The notes beneath the pieces were generated by a model. That model made no database searches and was not told the DNA's origin. It saw nothing but the letters and a program-made list of their open reading frames with translations. A program made the position numbers and the translations under genes. From assembly GCF_001514195.1 (NCBI RefSeq), contig NZ_KQ948734.1, positions 712,462 through 776,461 of the forward strand: DNA of 64,000 nt. Reading direction: 5' to 3'. Positions within the stretch are counted from its first letter, which is position 1, and each line of letters begins with the position of its first letter. This stretch comes from Streptomyces griseorubiginosus. Its GTDB lineage: Bacteria > Actinomycetota > Actinomycetes > Streptomycetales > Streptomycetaceae. This document shows, piece after piece, positions 1 to 9,763 of the stretch.

Positions 1-574
1 ACCGGCCCACGACTCCCGCGAGCGCGGCCGCCTCCTCGGGTACGCCCTCGTCGTAGCGTCGCCGGATCGCGCACGCGGCCCCGAGTTCGGCCTCCGCGGC
101 CTCGGCCACCCGGACGAACTGGACCACCGCCTCGTGCCCGAACGCCGCTTCGGCGAAGGAGAGTTCCTCGCGGAAGGCGTACAGGTGGTTGTCGGCTTCG
201 ACGAGCGCGGCGCGGGAGCGGTCGTCCAGGCCGGCCGGCGCGGGCGGGACCGCGGGGGAGGGGTACGCGCCGACGTGGGTCGTACCGGGGGCCGCCGGTG
301 TCGTACGACTACGGGTGCGGCGGATCCGGCGGAGCGAGGCGTAGGCGGCGAAGGCCACCACCACGACGAGGGCGGCGACCGGCAGGACGAGGTCGCCGGC
401 GGAGGAACCCTCCTCGGCCGCCGCGGCGCTCGTCCGCGCGCCGGCAACCGGAGGCTCGTCGTCAACCGTCACCCACGGCAACACCAGCCACGCGACTCCG
501 GCCACCACACCCAGCAAGGCGTGCGCCACCCGCACGGATATGTGCGAGCGGCTGCGCCGGGGACGGCCGCGCAT
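1..574 (-). CDS. Membrane protein, 5' part only (TPM-protein-like C-terminal region)
   Basis: An open frame on the minus strand runs from an ATG at 574 off the left edge (191 codons visible, no stop seen). A GTG at 589 is an in-frame alternative; neither has a clear Shine-Dalgarno. The protein starts Arg-rich (MRGRPRRSRS), has a hydrophobic stretch at residues 14-36, a second membrane segment at about 62-79 (LVLPVAALVVVVAFAAYA) followed by positive residues, then a soluble part rich in Ala/Glu (ALVEADNHLYAFREELSFAEA). That soluble part resembles what follows the membrane segment in Streptomyces TPM-domain proteins, but no TPM domain precedes it here. Function unknown. Codon use fits a real gene. 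Confidence 0.7.
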   Translation of the reverse strand, partial: MRGRPRRSRSHISVRVAHALLGVVAGVAWLVLPWVTVDDEPPVAGARTSAAAAEEGSSAGDLVLPVAALVVVVAFAAYASLRRIRRTRSRTTPAAPGTTHVGAYPSPAVPPAPAGLDDRSRAALVEADNHLYAFREELSFAEAAFGHEAVVQFVRVAEAAEAELGAACAIRRRYDEGVPEEAAALAGVVGR

Positions 575-721
575 CAGGGAGGGCGTCACATTTCGGAGCG
601 TATGGGCGGGAAAGCGGGGGCGCGAGCGGGGTGGGCCTGAGGGGGGGGTGGGCCTGACGGGGATGGCTGATCGCCCGGGGCCCGGACTCGAGGGCGTACG
701 AGGAGGATCGGGTCCGGCAGG

Positions 722-812
722 TCGCCGCCGGTGGTGCCGCACTCTGCCGCCGTGCGTCCGCGGCATCGCCGTGGCTGGTCGCGCAGTTCCCCGCGCCCCT
801 TCGGGGCGCGGG
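722..812. repeat. Dispersed Streptomyces short repeat with GC-rich hairpin
   Basis: Positions 790-799 (CCCGCGCCCC) and 803-812 (GGGGCGCGGG) form a perfect 10-bp stem with a TTC loop. Read on the minus strand this continues as GGGGAACTGCGCGACCAG then CCACGGCG, a sequence family I know from many Streptomyces intergenic regions. A diverged relative lies at 32663-32744. It sits between the sdhB stop and the gene at the left edge, both on the minus strand, and could act as the sdh operon terminator. The rest of 590-864 shows no gene. Confidence 0.65.
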
Positions 813-864
813 ATGTCGGGGCTGCGCTGTCGGTCTCCCTGGGCCTCGTGGCGGGGCTCCCGCG

Positions 865-1635
865 CTACGAAGACCTCCTCCTGATCTTCGACCCCAGCCA
901 CACCAGCGGGTCGTACTTGCGATCGACCGCGCGTTCCTTCAAGGGGATCAGGGCGTTGTCCGTGATCTTGATGCCCTCGGGGCAGACTTCCGTGCAGCAC
1001 TTGGTGATGTTGCAGTAGCCGAGGCCGTGTTCGTCCTGGGCCGTCTTCTTGCGGTCCAGGCCCGACTCCTCGGCCGCGTCCAGCGGGTGCATGTCCAGCT
1101 CCGCCACCCGCATGAGGAACCGGGGTCCCGCGAACGCCGGCTTGTTCTCCTCGTGGTCACGGACGACATGGCAGGTGTCCTGGCACAGGAAGCACTCGAT
1201 GCACTTGCGGAACTCCTGCGAGCGGTCCACGTCCTCCTGCATCATCCGGTACTCACCGGGACCGAGCTCCGGCGGTGGGACGAACGCCGGGACCTCGCGC
1301 GCCTTCTGGTAGTTGAAGCCGACGTCGGTGACCAGGTCCCGCACGACCGGGAAGGCGCGCAGGGGAGTGACGGTGATCGTCTCCTCCGGGGTGAAGACCG
1401 ACATGCGCGTCATGCACATCAACCGCGGCCGCCCGTTGATCTCCGCCGAGCACGAACCGCACTTGCCCGCCTTGCAGTTCCAGCGGACCGCGAGATCGGG
1501 CGCCTGGGTGGCCTGGAGGCGGTGGATGATGTCGAGGACCACCTCGCCGTCGTTGACGTCGACCTTGAAGTCCTCCAGGTCACCGCCCTTGACGTCACCC
1601 CGCCACACCTTGAAGTGGGCCGTGTAGCCGCTCAT
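865..1635 (-). CDS. sdhB: Succinate dehydrogenase/fumarate reductase iron-sulfur subunit
   Basis: This 256-residue protein carries electrons from the flavoprotein to quinone in complex II on the inner face of the membrane. A [2Fe-2S] ferredoxin-type domain holds Cys54, Cys59, Cys62 and Cys74 (CKAGKCGSC then C). The C-terminal domain holds the CIECFLCQDTC motif at 145-155 for a cubane cluster and further ligands at Cys208, Cys213/214 and Cys218 (CCTEVCPEG). Its ATG overlaps the sdhA stop by four bases, so the two are translationally coupled. It is last in a four-gene minus-strand operon. It belongs to the actinobacterial Sdh1-like group with a single membrane anchor, not the four-subunit SdhCDAB type. 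I infer succinate oxidation rather than fumarate reduction from the aerobic lifestyle. Confidence 0.95.
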   Translation of the reverse strand: MSGYTAHFKVWRGDVKGGDLEDFKVDVNDGEVVLDIIHRLQATQAPDLAVRWNCKAGKCGSCSAEINGRPRLMCMTRMSVFTPEETITVTPLRAFPVVRDLVTDVGFNYQKAREVPAFVPPPELGPGEYRMMQEDVDRSQEFRKCIECFLCQDTCHVVRDHEENKPAFAGPRFLMRVAELDMHPLDAAEESGLDRKKTAQDEHGLGYCNITKCCTEVCPEGIKITDNALIPLKERAVDRKYDPLVWLGSKIRRRSS

Positions 1636-3566
1636 TCGTACAGCTCCTCTTCGGCGAGGTACTTGACCAGCTCCTCCTTCTCGAAGAGGGCGAGCAGGTC
1701 GGCGCGGATGGGGTCGGTGGTCTCACGGGTCAGGTCGATCTGGCCGCGGACCGGGTCCGTGGCCGCCAACCCGCCCGTCGGGTCGGTCAGTCGGCAGATC
1801 AGATTCACCCGGCGCCACTCGCGCTCCATCGTCGGATGGTCCTCGCGGGTGTGCCCGCCCCGCGACTCCGTCCGCTCCAGCGCCGCCCGCGCCACGCACT
1901 CGCTGACCAGCAGCATGTTGCGCAGGTCCAGCGCGAGGTGCCAGCCCGGGTTGAACTGCCGGTGCCCCTCGACCCCGGCCCGCCGGGCCCGCACCCGAAG
2001 CTCCGCGAGCTTCTCCAGGGCCTGCTCCATCTCGCCCTCCCGGCGGATGATGCCGACCAGGTCGTTCATGGCCTGCTGGAGCTCTTGGTGCAGGGTGTAC
2101 GGGTTCTCCGGAGGGCCGGTGTCGGGTTCGACGCCCTCCGCCGAGAACGGCCGCAGCGCCTCCGCGGCCGCCGCGTCCACCTGCACCTCGTCCACCGGCG
2201 GCCGGTCCGCCGCGAGGCCGGTCGCGTACTCCGCCGCGTGCCAGCCCGCCCGGCGCCCGAACACCAGCAGGTCCGACAGGGAGTTGCCGCCCAGCCGGTT
2301 GGAGCCGTGCATCCCGCCCGCGACCTCACCGGCCGCGAACAGCCCCTGCACCCCGCGCGCCGCCGCCGTGTCCGAGTCGACCGCGATCCCGCCCATCACG
2401 TAGTGACAGGTCGGTCCGACCTCCATTGCCTCGGCGGTGATGTCGACGTCCGCGAGCTCCTTGAACTGGTGGTACATCGAGGGGAGCCGGCGGCGGATGA
2501 CCTCCGCGGGCATCCGCGTGGACACGTCCAGGAAGACCCCGCCGTGCGGCGAGCCCCGGCCTGCCTTCACCTCGGCGTTGATGGCCCGCGCCACCTCGTC
2601 GCGCGGCAACAGCTCAGGCGGACGGCGGTTGTTGTCCGGGTCCTCGTACCAGCGGTCGCCCTCCTCCTCCGACTCGGCGTACTTCTCCTTGAAGACGTCC
2701 GGGACGTAGTCGAACATGAACCGCTCGCCCTCGGAGTTGCGCAGCACCCCGCCGTCGCCGCGGACGGACTCCGTGACGAGGATGCCCTTCACCGACGGCG
2801 GCCAGACCATGCCGGTCGGATGGAACTGCACGAACTCCATGTTCAGCAGGGGTGCTCCGGCCAGCAGCGCCAGCGCGTGGCCGTCGCCCGTGTACTCCCA
2901 CGAGTTCGACGTCACCTTGAAGGACTTGCCGATGCCACCGGTGGCGATCACCACGGACGGGGCTTCCAGGACGAAGAAACGGCCCGTCTCACGGTCGTAG
3001 GCGAAGACCCCGCTCACCCGCGACCCGTCCTTCAACACCCGTGTGACCGTGCACTCCTGATAGACCTTCAGACGCGACTCGTAGTCGCCGGTCTCCTTCT
3101 TGTCCTCCTGCTGGAGGGACACGATCTTCTGCTGGAGCGTGCGGATCAGTTCGAGGCCGGTGCGGTCGCCGACGTGGGCGAGGCGCGGGTACTCGTGGCC
3201 GCCGAAGTTGCGCTGGGAGATCCGGCCGTCCTTGGTGCGGTCGAACAGGGCGCCCCAGGTCTCCAGCTCCCAGACCCGGTCCGGAGCCTCCTGGGCGTGC
3301 AGTTCGGCCATCCGCCACTGGTTGAGGAACTTGCCGCCGCGCATGGTGTCGCGGAAGTGGACCTGCCAGTTGTCGTGCGAGTTGGCGTTGCCCATGCTGG
3401 CCGCGATGCCGCCCTCGGCCATCACCGTGTGCGCCTTGCCGAACAGCGACTTGCAGATCACGGCCGTACGGGCACCGCGCTCGCGGGCCTCGATGGCGGC
3501 CCGCAGTCCGGCTCCTCCGGCGCCGACCACTACGACGTCCCATTCCTGCCGGTCGACCACGGACAT
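1632..3566 (-). CDS. sdhA: Succinate dehydrogenase/fumarate reductase flavoprotein subunit
   Basis: This 644-residue protein is the catalytic FAD subunit of complex II, oxidising succinate to fumarate. The N-terminal dinucleotide-binding glycines are at 15-20 (GAGGAG). His46 in the KAHTVMAEGG motif is the expected site of covalent FAD attachment. The flavoprotein signature HGSNRLGGNSLSDLLVFG lies near residue 425, and HPTGM and active-site Arg/His regions are present. Length fits the family. A strong ribosome binding site (GGGAGGTG) precedes the ATG, 18 bases downstream of the membrane-anchor stop. Together with the neighbours it forms the Sdh1-type operon seen in mycobacteria and streptomycetes. 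Confidence 0.96.
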   Translation of the reverse strand: MSVVDRQEWDVVVVGAGGAGLRAAIEARERGARTAVICKSLFGKAHTVMAEGGIAASMGNANSHDNWQVHFRDTMRGGKFLNQWRMAELHAQEAPDRVWELETWGALFDRTKDGRISQRNFGGHEYPRLAHVGDRTGLELIRTLQQKIVSLQQEDKKETGDYESRLKVYQECTVTRVLKDGSRVSGVFAYDRETGRFFVLEAPSVVIATGGIGKSFKVTSNSWEYTGDGHALALLAGAPLLNMEFVQFHPTGMVWPPSVKGILVTESVRGDGGVLRNSEGERFMFDYVPDVFKEKYAESEEEGDRWYEDPDNNRRPPELLPRDEVARAINAEVKAGRGSPHGGVFLDVSTRMPAEVIRRRLPSMYHQFKELADVDITAEAMEVGPTCHYVMGGIAVDSDTAAARGVQGLFAAGEVAGGMHGSNRLGGNSLSDLLVFGRRAGWHAAEYATGLAADRPPVDEVQVDAAAAEALRPFSAEGVEPDTGPPENPYTLHQELQQAMNDLVGIIRREGEMEQALEKLAELRVRARRAGVEGHRQFNPGWHLALDLRNMLLVSECVARAALERTESRGGHTREDHPTMEREWRRVNLICRLTDPTGGLAATDPVRGQIDLTRETTDPIRADLLALFEKEELVKYLAEEELYE

Positions 3567-3584
3567 CAGAAGGCACCTCCCTCT

Positions 3585-4421
3585 CTAGAAGAACCGCGGA
3601 TCGTCGAAGGCACCGGACGCGAGCAGATAGACGTAGAAGTCGGCGAGCGCCACGCTGACCAGCGACGCCCAGGCCAGCTGCATGTGGCGGGCGTTCAGCC
3701 GGCCGACGAACTGCCAGGCCCTGTAGCGCACGGGATGCTTGGAGAAGTGCCTGAGCTTGCCGCCCACGATGTGCCGGCAGGAGTGGCAGGAGACGGTGTA
3801 CGCCCAGATCAGCACGATGTTGACCAGGAAGACCACGGTCCCGAGGCCCATGTGCCCCCACTCGTAGTTCTCGTCGCGGAACGAGAGCACGGTGTCGTAG
3901 GTCAGGATCCCGGCGACCACGATCGCGGCGTAGAAGAAGTACCGGTGGATGTTCTGGAGGATCAGCGGGAAGCGGGTCTCGCCGGTGTACTTCTTGTGCG
4001 GCTCGGCCACCGCGCAGGCCGGCGGGGACGCCCAGAAGCCCCGGTAGTAGGCCTTGCGGTAGTAGTAGCAGGTCAGGCGGAAGCCGAGCGGGAAGATCAG
4101 GATGATGATCGCGGGGGAGATGCCCCACCAGCTGCCGAACAGCTCCCAGTTGGGGCCGTGCCGCATGGGCTCGCAGCGCTCGGCGAGACAGGGGGAGTAG
4201 AACGGCGAGACGTACGGGGCCGCGTAGTAGTCCGTGTCCGCGAAGGCCCGCCAGGTCGAGTAGACGATGAAGGCGAGCAGCCCGGCCGCGGTGGCCGCCG
4301 GCGCCAGCCACCAGCGGTCGGTGCGCAGGTGCGGGGCGTCGATCGCGGCGCGTGTGCCGGTGCGCACGCCGCCGCGCACGGGATGGGGTTCGGTGTCGGG
4401 GGGTTCCGTACCAGTGGCCAA
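3585..4421 (-). CDS. Complex II cytochrome b membrane anchor (FrdC/SdhC-like)
   Basis: The frame encodes about 278 residues from a TTG at 4421 that has CCGGAG eight bases upstream. An in-frame GTG at 4466 would give 293 residues and overlap the upstream gene, so I prefer the TTG. About five hydrophobic segments are visible (LLAFIVYSTW; SPAIIILIFPLGF; YFFYAAIVVAGILTY; GLGTVVFLVNIVLIW; LAWASLVSVALADF), with His residues in or near them suitable for haem or quinone (NIHRYFF, GHMGLG, SCHSCRHI). It anchors SdhAB and passes electrons to menaquinone. Position between the small protein and sdhA supports the call. Family membership is inferred from context and topology rather than a short motif. Confidence 0.85.
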   Translation of the reverse strand: MATGTEPPDTEPHPVRGGVRTGTRAAIDAPHLRTDRWWLAPAATAAGLLAFIVYSTWRAFADTDYYAAPYVSPFYSPCLAERCEPMRHGPNWELFGSWWGISPAIIILIFPLGFRLTCYYYRKAYYRGFWASPPACAVAEPHKKYTGETRFPLILQNIHRYFFYAAIVVAGILTYDTVLSFRDENYEWGHMGLGTVVFLVNIVLIWAYTVSCHSCRHIVGGKLRHFSKHPVRYRAWQFVGRLNARHMQLAWASLVSVALADFYVYLLASGAFDDPRFF

Positions 4422-4440
4422 CGCTTGACTCCGGTCGGGT

Positions 4441-4731
4441 TCAGGGGGCCCTGCGGTCGCGGGCACCGAGGCCCTCGTCGTCCGAGTCCGTCCACAGGGC
4501 GTTGTCGTAGGGGGTGTCGGAGATGGAGACGAGATCCGGGCGGCGCGCCTTGGCGAGCGCCGGGTCGGTCTCCCTCAGCAGCGCGAGGCTCTCGCGCAGA
4601 CGGTCGGCGTCGATCCGGACGCGGCGCATCTCCAGACCGCCGCTGCCCAGCTGCTGCTCCAGCCGCTTGACATACCGGAGCACTTCGTCGAGAGCGCGCT
4701 GGGCCGATGCCAGTTCGTCGTTCACGGACAT
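4441..4731 (-). CDS. Small conserved protein of the sdh operon
   Basis: This 96-residue soluble, charged protein is the first gene of the sdh operon. Residues 1-65 are strongly helical with a coiled-coil look (LASAQRALDEVLRYVKRLEQQLG), and the tail is acidic (WTDSDDEGLG). The ATG has GAGG seven bases upstream. Its stop lies just before the likely start of the membrane anchor. I recognise it only as a companion of actinobacterial Sdh1-type operons. A role in assembly of the complex is a guess from position. Confidence 0.85.
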   Translation of the reverse strand: MSVNDELASAQRALDEVLRYVKRLEQQLGSGGLEMRRVRIDADRLRESLALLRETDPALAKARRPDLVSISDTPYDNALWTDSDDEGLGARDRRAP

Positions 4732-4801
4732 GACGTGACCTCACTTCCGTGGGCGGGGTTGCCCTGCACGGGAACGGTCATGCGCCTGCGAGTGTTGCGC
4801 G

Positions 4802-4819
4802 TCACACCTGCCGGTGTGA
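4802..4819. promoter_or_regulatory. Palindrome in the sdh/lpqW-like divergent promoter region
   Basis: TCACACC and GGTGTGA form perfect 7-bp arms around TGCC, about 70 bases upstream of the first sdh gene and 210 upstream of the divergent lipoprotein gene. Arm order is opposite to the Crp consensus (TGTGA-N6-TCACA). I read it as an operator for an unknown dimeric regulator; it is not followed by a T-run, so a terminator is unlikely. Confidence 0.45.
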
Positions 4820-4966
4820 AGGGACGTGCACCGATTGGCGGATCGTGCGCCTGAGTGCGCGCCCCTCGCGCGCCGTCGATTGCGCCGCACGGGTGGGCTT
4901 CCCGGTTCCTGTCGCCGTGTCGCCGTCCGTTGCCGAACCCTTTCCTCTTCAGTGGCCGCATAGATG

Positions 4967-5001
4967 TGATCAGCTCCATATACCGCCAAAAGTGATCATA
5001 A
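4967..5001. promoter_or_regulatory. Paired TGATCA sites upstream of the LpqW-like gene
   Basis: The divergent region 4732-5029 holds no gene. Its right end is locally AT-rich and carries two TGATCA palindromes at 4967-4972 and 4993-4998, 26 bases apart, the second within GTGATCATAA. The same 10-mer occurs inverted at 24566-24575, upstream of another gene. A ribosome binding site (GGAGG, 5016-5020) follows. Confidence 0.3.
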
Positions 5002-5029
5002 CGCCCGCGGCTCCCGGAGGTAAGCAGAG

Positions 5030-7342
5030 ATGTCCAACGACGGCGTCGGACTGCGCGCGGTCATGCGCTCGGTCGCCTTCCTCACCGCGGGAGCCCTCGC
5101 GGTGCCCGCCCTCGCCGGGTGCAGTTCCGAGGACACGGCGAGCAAGCCGCTCGCGGAACAGGACATCGCGCCCGCGGCCCGCGACCAGGTCGCCGACGGC
5201 GGCACCCTGCACTGGGCCGTGGACGCCCTGCCGGAGACCCTGAACACCTTCCAGGCGGACGCGAACGCGACCACCACCACCGTCGCCCAGGCGGTCCTGC
5301 CGTCGATGTACCGGCTCGACGCGAACGGGCGGCCGCAGGTCAACCCCGACTACCTGGAGTCGGCGAAGGTCGTGGAGACCGAGCCCAAGCAGGTCGTGCT
5401 GTACAAGCTGAACCAGCAGGCGGTGTGGAGCGACGGCCGCGAGATCGGCGCCGCCGACTTCGCCGCCCAGTGGCGCGCCCTGTCCGGCAAGGACTCCGCG
5501 TACTGGACCGCCCGCAACGCCGGCTACGAGCGCATCGAGAAGATCGAGCGCGGCGCCAACGACCTGGAGGTCCGGGTCACCTTCGCACGGCCGTACGCCG
5601 ACTGGCGCTCACTGTTCTCGCCGCTGTACCCGAAGGACGTCATGGGCACCCCGGACTCCTTCAACGACTCCGCCCGCAAGAAGCTCAAGGTCACCGCCGG
5701 TCCGTTCCGGCTCAAGAAGGTCGACCGCAAGGACGGCGAGGTCACCCTCGCCCGCAGCGAGCGCTGGTGGGGGCACCCCGCCAAGCTGGACGAGATCGTG
5801 CTGACGGCCGTCCCGCGCGACGAGCGGACCGGGGCACTGGCCGCCGGCGACGTGGACCTCGCCGAGATCGACCCCGAGTCCCTCGGCCGCATCACCCTCG
5901 CCGCCCGCGCGGGCGCGAAGACCGGCAGCACCCCCCTGGCCGGTCCGGGCGGTCTGTCCGCCCACGGCTCCGGCAGCAACCTCGGGGCCGCGGCCGCCCT
6001 GCGCTCCTGGGCCGTGGCCCACGAGGACGGCGAGGAGGCCGCCGACGACGAGGCCGGCGCCGGCAAGAAGAAGCGCGAGGCTGCTCTCGCCTACGAGCGG
6101 CAGCAGACCGCCCTCAAGGGCTTCGAGGTCCGCAGGTCCCTGGAACCCGCCTACACCCAGCTCGCCCTCAACGGCGCCTCGGGTCCGCTCGCCGACGAGC
6201 GGGTCCGCCGGGCCGTGGCCCGCGCCCTCGACCGCAAGGCGCTCGCCAAGGCCGTCCTCACCCCGCTCGGACTGCCCGCCGAACCCGTCGGCAGCCACCT
6301 CGCGCTCTCCGGCCAGGACGCCTACGCCGACAACAGCGGCGCGCTCGGCGGTCAGGACACCGAGGGGGCGGAGGCGCTGCTGGCCGACGCCGGCTGGGTG
6401 CACGGCGGACCGGTGAAGAAGGAGAACGGGGAGAAGGCGGAGGAGGGGGAGAAGGCGGACAAGGGGGAGAAGGCCGCCGGGGCCGAGGGCGAGAAGTCCG
6501 GCGGCACGTCGGAGAAGGAGTCCGAGAAGAAGTCGGAGAAGTCCCGCAAGAAGTCCGACAAGGAGTCGGAGAAGTCGGAGAAGTCGAAGAAGGAGTCCCG
6601 CGAGAAGTCCGACAACGAGGACCCGGCCGACGACGACTCGGCGGATTCCGAGGACGACAAGGGCGACAAGGGCGACGACAAGCAGTACGCGAACAAGCTC
6701 GCGCAGGGCGGCGCACCGGCCGGGGCCTACGCCCCCAAGGGCACCCCCGCCCCGGCCGCCGCGGCGACGAAGGTGCTGGCCAAGAACGGCAAGGCGCTGG
6801 CGCTGCGGTTCGTGCTGCCGTCGGGCCCGGGGTCCGAGACCCTGCGGACCGTGGCCGGCCGGATCTCCTCGATGCTCGCGAAGGTCGGCATCCGCACCGA
6901 GATCTCCAAGGTGTCCGACGAGAGCTACTTCAAGGACCACATCGCGTCCGGACAGTACGACCTGGCGCTGTACTCGTGGCCCGCCTCCGCGTTCCCCGCG
7001 ACCGACGCCCGGCCCATCTTCGCCAAGCCGGTGCCCGCCGCCGACGGGTCGCTGAACGTGGAGCAGAACTACACCCGGGTCGGCACCGACCAGGTGGACC
7101 AGCTCTTCGACGAGGCCGTCACCACCCTGGACGCCTCGGAGAGCCGGAGCCTGATCCGCAAGGCCGACTCCCGGATCTGGGCGGCCGCGGGGTCCATCCC
7201 GCTCTATCAGCGGCCGCAGCTGACCGCCGCGAGGAAGAACCTGGTGAACGCGGGTGCGTTCGGGTTCCAGACGCCGGTCTACGAGGACATGGGCTTCCTG
7301 AGGAAGGGCGCGAAGCCCGCGTCCGGACCGTCCGGGAACTGA
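5030..7342 (+). CDS. LpqW-like family 5 solute-binding lipoprotein
   Basis: This 770-residue secreted lipoprotein has a signal peptide ending in the lipobox ALAGC with Cys31. The rest matches oligopeptide-binding proteins (GGTLHWAVDALPETLNTF, DYLESAKVVE, YDLALYSWPASAFP). No permease or ATPase adjoins it. Its place next to typA matches M. tuberculosis lpqW (Rv1166 beside Rv1165), a binding-protein fold that regulates phosphatidylinositol mannoside/lipoarabinomannan synthesis instead of transporting peptides, so a regulatory envelope role is possible. Odd features: a Lys/Glu/Ser-rich, low-complexity insert of roughly 100 residues (about 461-555) and a shorter charged insert near 335-360 make it longer than usual family members. 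The GGAGG site supports the ATG. Confidence 0.85.
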   Translation: MSNDGVGLRAVMRSVAFLTAGALAVPALAGCSSEDTASKPLAEQDIAPAARDQVADGGTLHWAVDALPETLNTFQADANATTTTVAQAVLPSMYRLDANGRPQVNPDYLESAKVVETEPKQVVLYKLNQQAVWSDGREIGAADFAAQWRALSGKDSAYWTARNAGYERIEKIERGANDLEVRVTFARPYADWRSLFSPLYPKDVMGTPDSFNDSARKKLKVTAGPFRLKKVDRKDGEVTLARSERWWGHPAKLDEIVLTAVPRDERTGALAAGDVDLAEIDPESLGRITLAARAGAKTGSTPLAGPGGLSAHGSGSNLGAAAALRSWAVAHEDGEEAADDEAGAGKKKREAALAYERQQTALKGFEVRRSLEPAYTQLALNGASGPLADERVRRAVARALDRKALAKAVLTPLGLPAEPVGSHLALSGQDAYADNSGALGGQDTEGAEALLADAGWVHGGPVKKENGEKAEEGEKADKGEKAAGAEGEKSGGTSEKESEKKSEKSRKKSDKESEKSEKSKKESREKSDNEDPADDDSADSEDDKGDKGDDKQYANKLAQGGAPAGAYAPKGTPAPAAAATKVLAKNGKALALRFVLPSGPGSETLRTVAGRISSMLAKVGIRTEISKVSDESYFKDHIASGQYDLALYSWPASAFPATDARPIFAKPVPAADGSLNVEQNYTRVGTDQVDQLFDEAVTTLDASESRSLIRKADSRIWAAAGSIPLYQRPQLTAARKNLVNAGAFGFQTPVYEDMGFLRKGAKPASGPSGN

Positions 7343-7468
7343 GCCCGGCGAGCCCCGACCCGGCGGGCACCGTACGATGGGGTGAGGCCGTGGCGTGTTC
7401 AGCCCGGCAGGGTCCGCGTAACACAGACGTACGCGTCGGCCTTCCTCACACTCCAGGAGTACGCCTTC

Positions 7469-9376
<1,908 letters not shown>

Positions 9377-9391
9377 TCCGAACGCAGCTGA

Positions 9392-9422
9392 GCCCGGTTC
9401 TCCGAGTGACGGGGAACCGGGC
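9392..9422 (+). terminator. Hairpin after typA
   Basis: GCCCGGTTC (9392-9400) pairs with GAACCGGGC (9414-9422) around a 13-base loop, starting 15 bases after the typA stop codon. No U tract follows, as is usual in Streptomyces. Confidence 0.6.
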
Positions 9423-9763
9423 CTTCGGCGTGCCGTGGAAGCGGGTGCCGGAACGAGGGTAAGAGGCCTGTCCGTGACCTGTGCGATACCGTCCGGTAAT
9501 CGGTAATCAGCCCATCGTGTTTCGGACATGTGAACAGAAATCCATTGCGGTATGTCCGTTTTGACGGTCTGTCGGTTCACGTGTCAAGCGCGACCAGGTG
9601 TCAATCTTTGCAATTTTTCCTCAAAATATGGCCGGTAGGGAGATCCCTATGCCTTCCGCCCTTGACGCGCGTTGAACACTTTGGCGAAAGTTCCCCCAAA
9701 CCACAGAACCTGCCGGTATCTGTGCTGCGCTCAACTCTCCAACCCCCCGGGGGAAGTACACAC
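9423..9763 (+). promoter_or_regulatory. bldK upstream region, AT-richer, no gene
   Basis: This 341-base stretch carries no convincing ORF and is clearly less GC-rich than its surroundings, notably 9597-9640 (runs of T and A). I see two adjacent CGGTAAT direct repeats at 9494-9508, preceded by GATACCG, making an imperfect dyad, and a TTGACG at 9561 and another at 9662 that lack a good -10 at the right distance. It probably holds the promoter and operators of the peptide importer. Confidence 0.4.

Noticed and set aside
4466..4466. GTG at 4466 as the start of the complex II anchor
   Set aside because: It lies inside the upstream gene and lacks a ribosome binding site, whereas the TTG at 4421 has CCGGAG at good distance. 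It cannot be fully excluded.
1836..4670. 944-codon plus-strand frame opposite the sdh genes
   Set aside because: It is the antisense shadow of sdhA and the anchor gene: His/Arg/Val-rich, no start site, and the minus-strand genes have clear homology.
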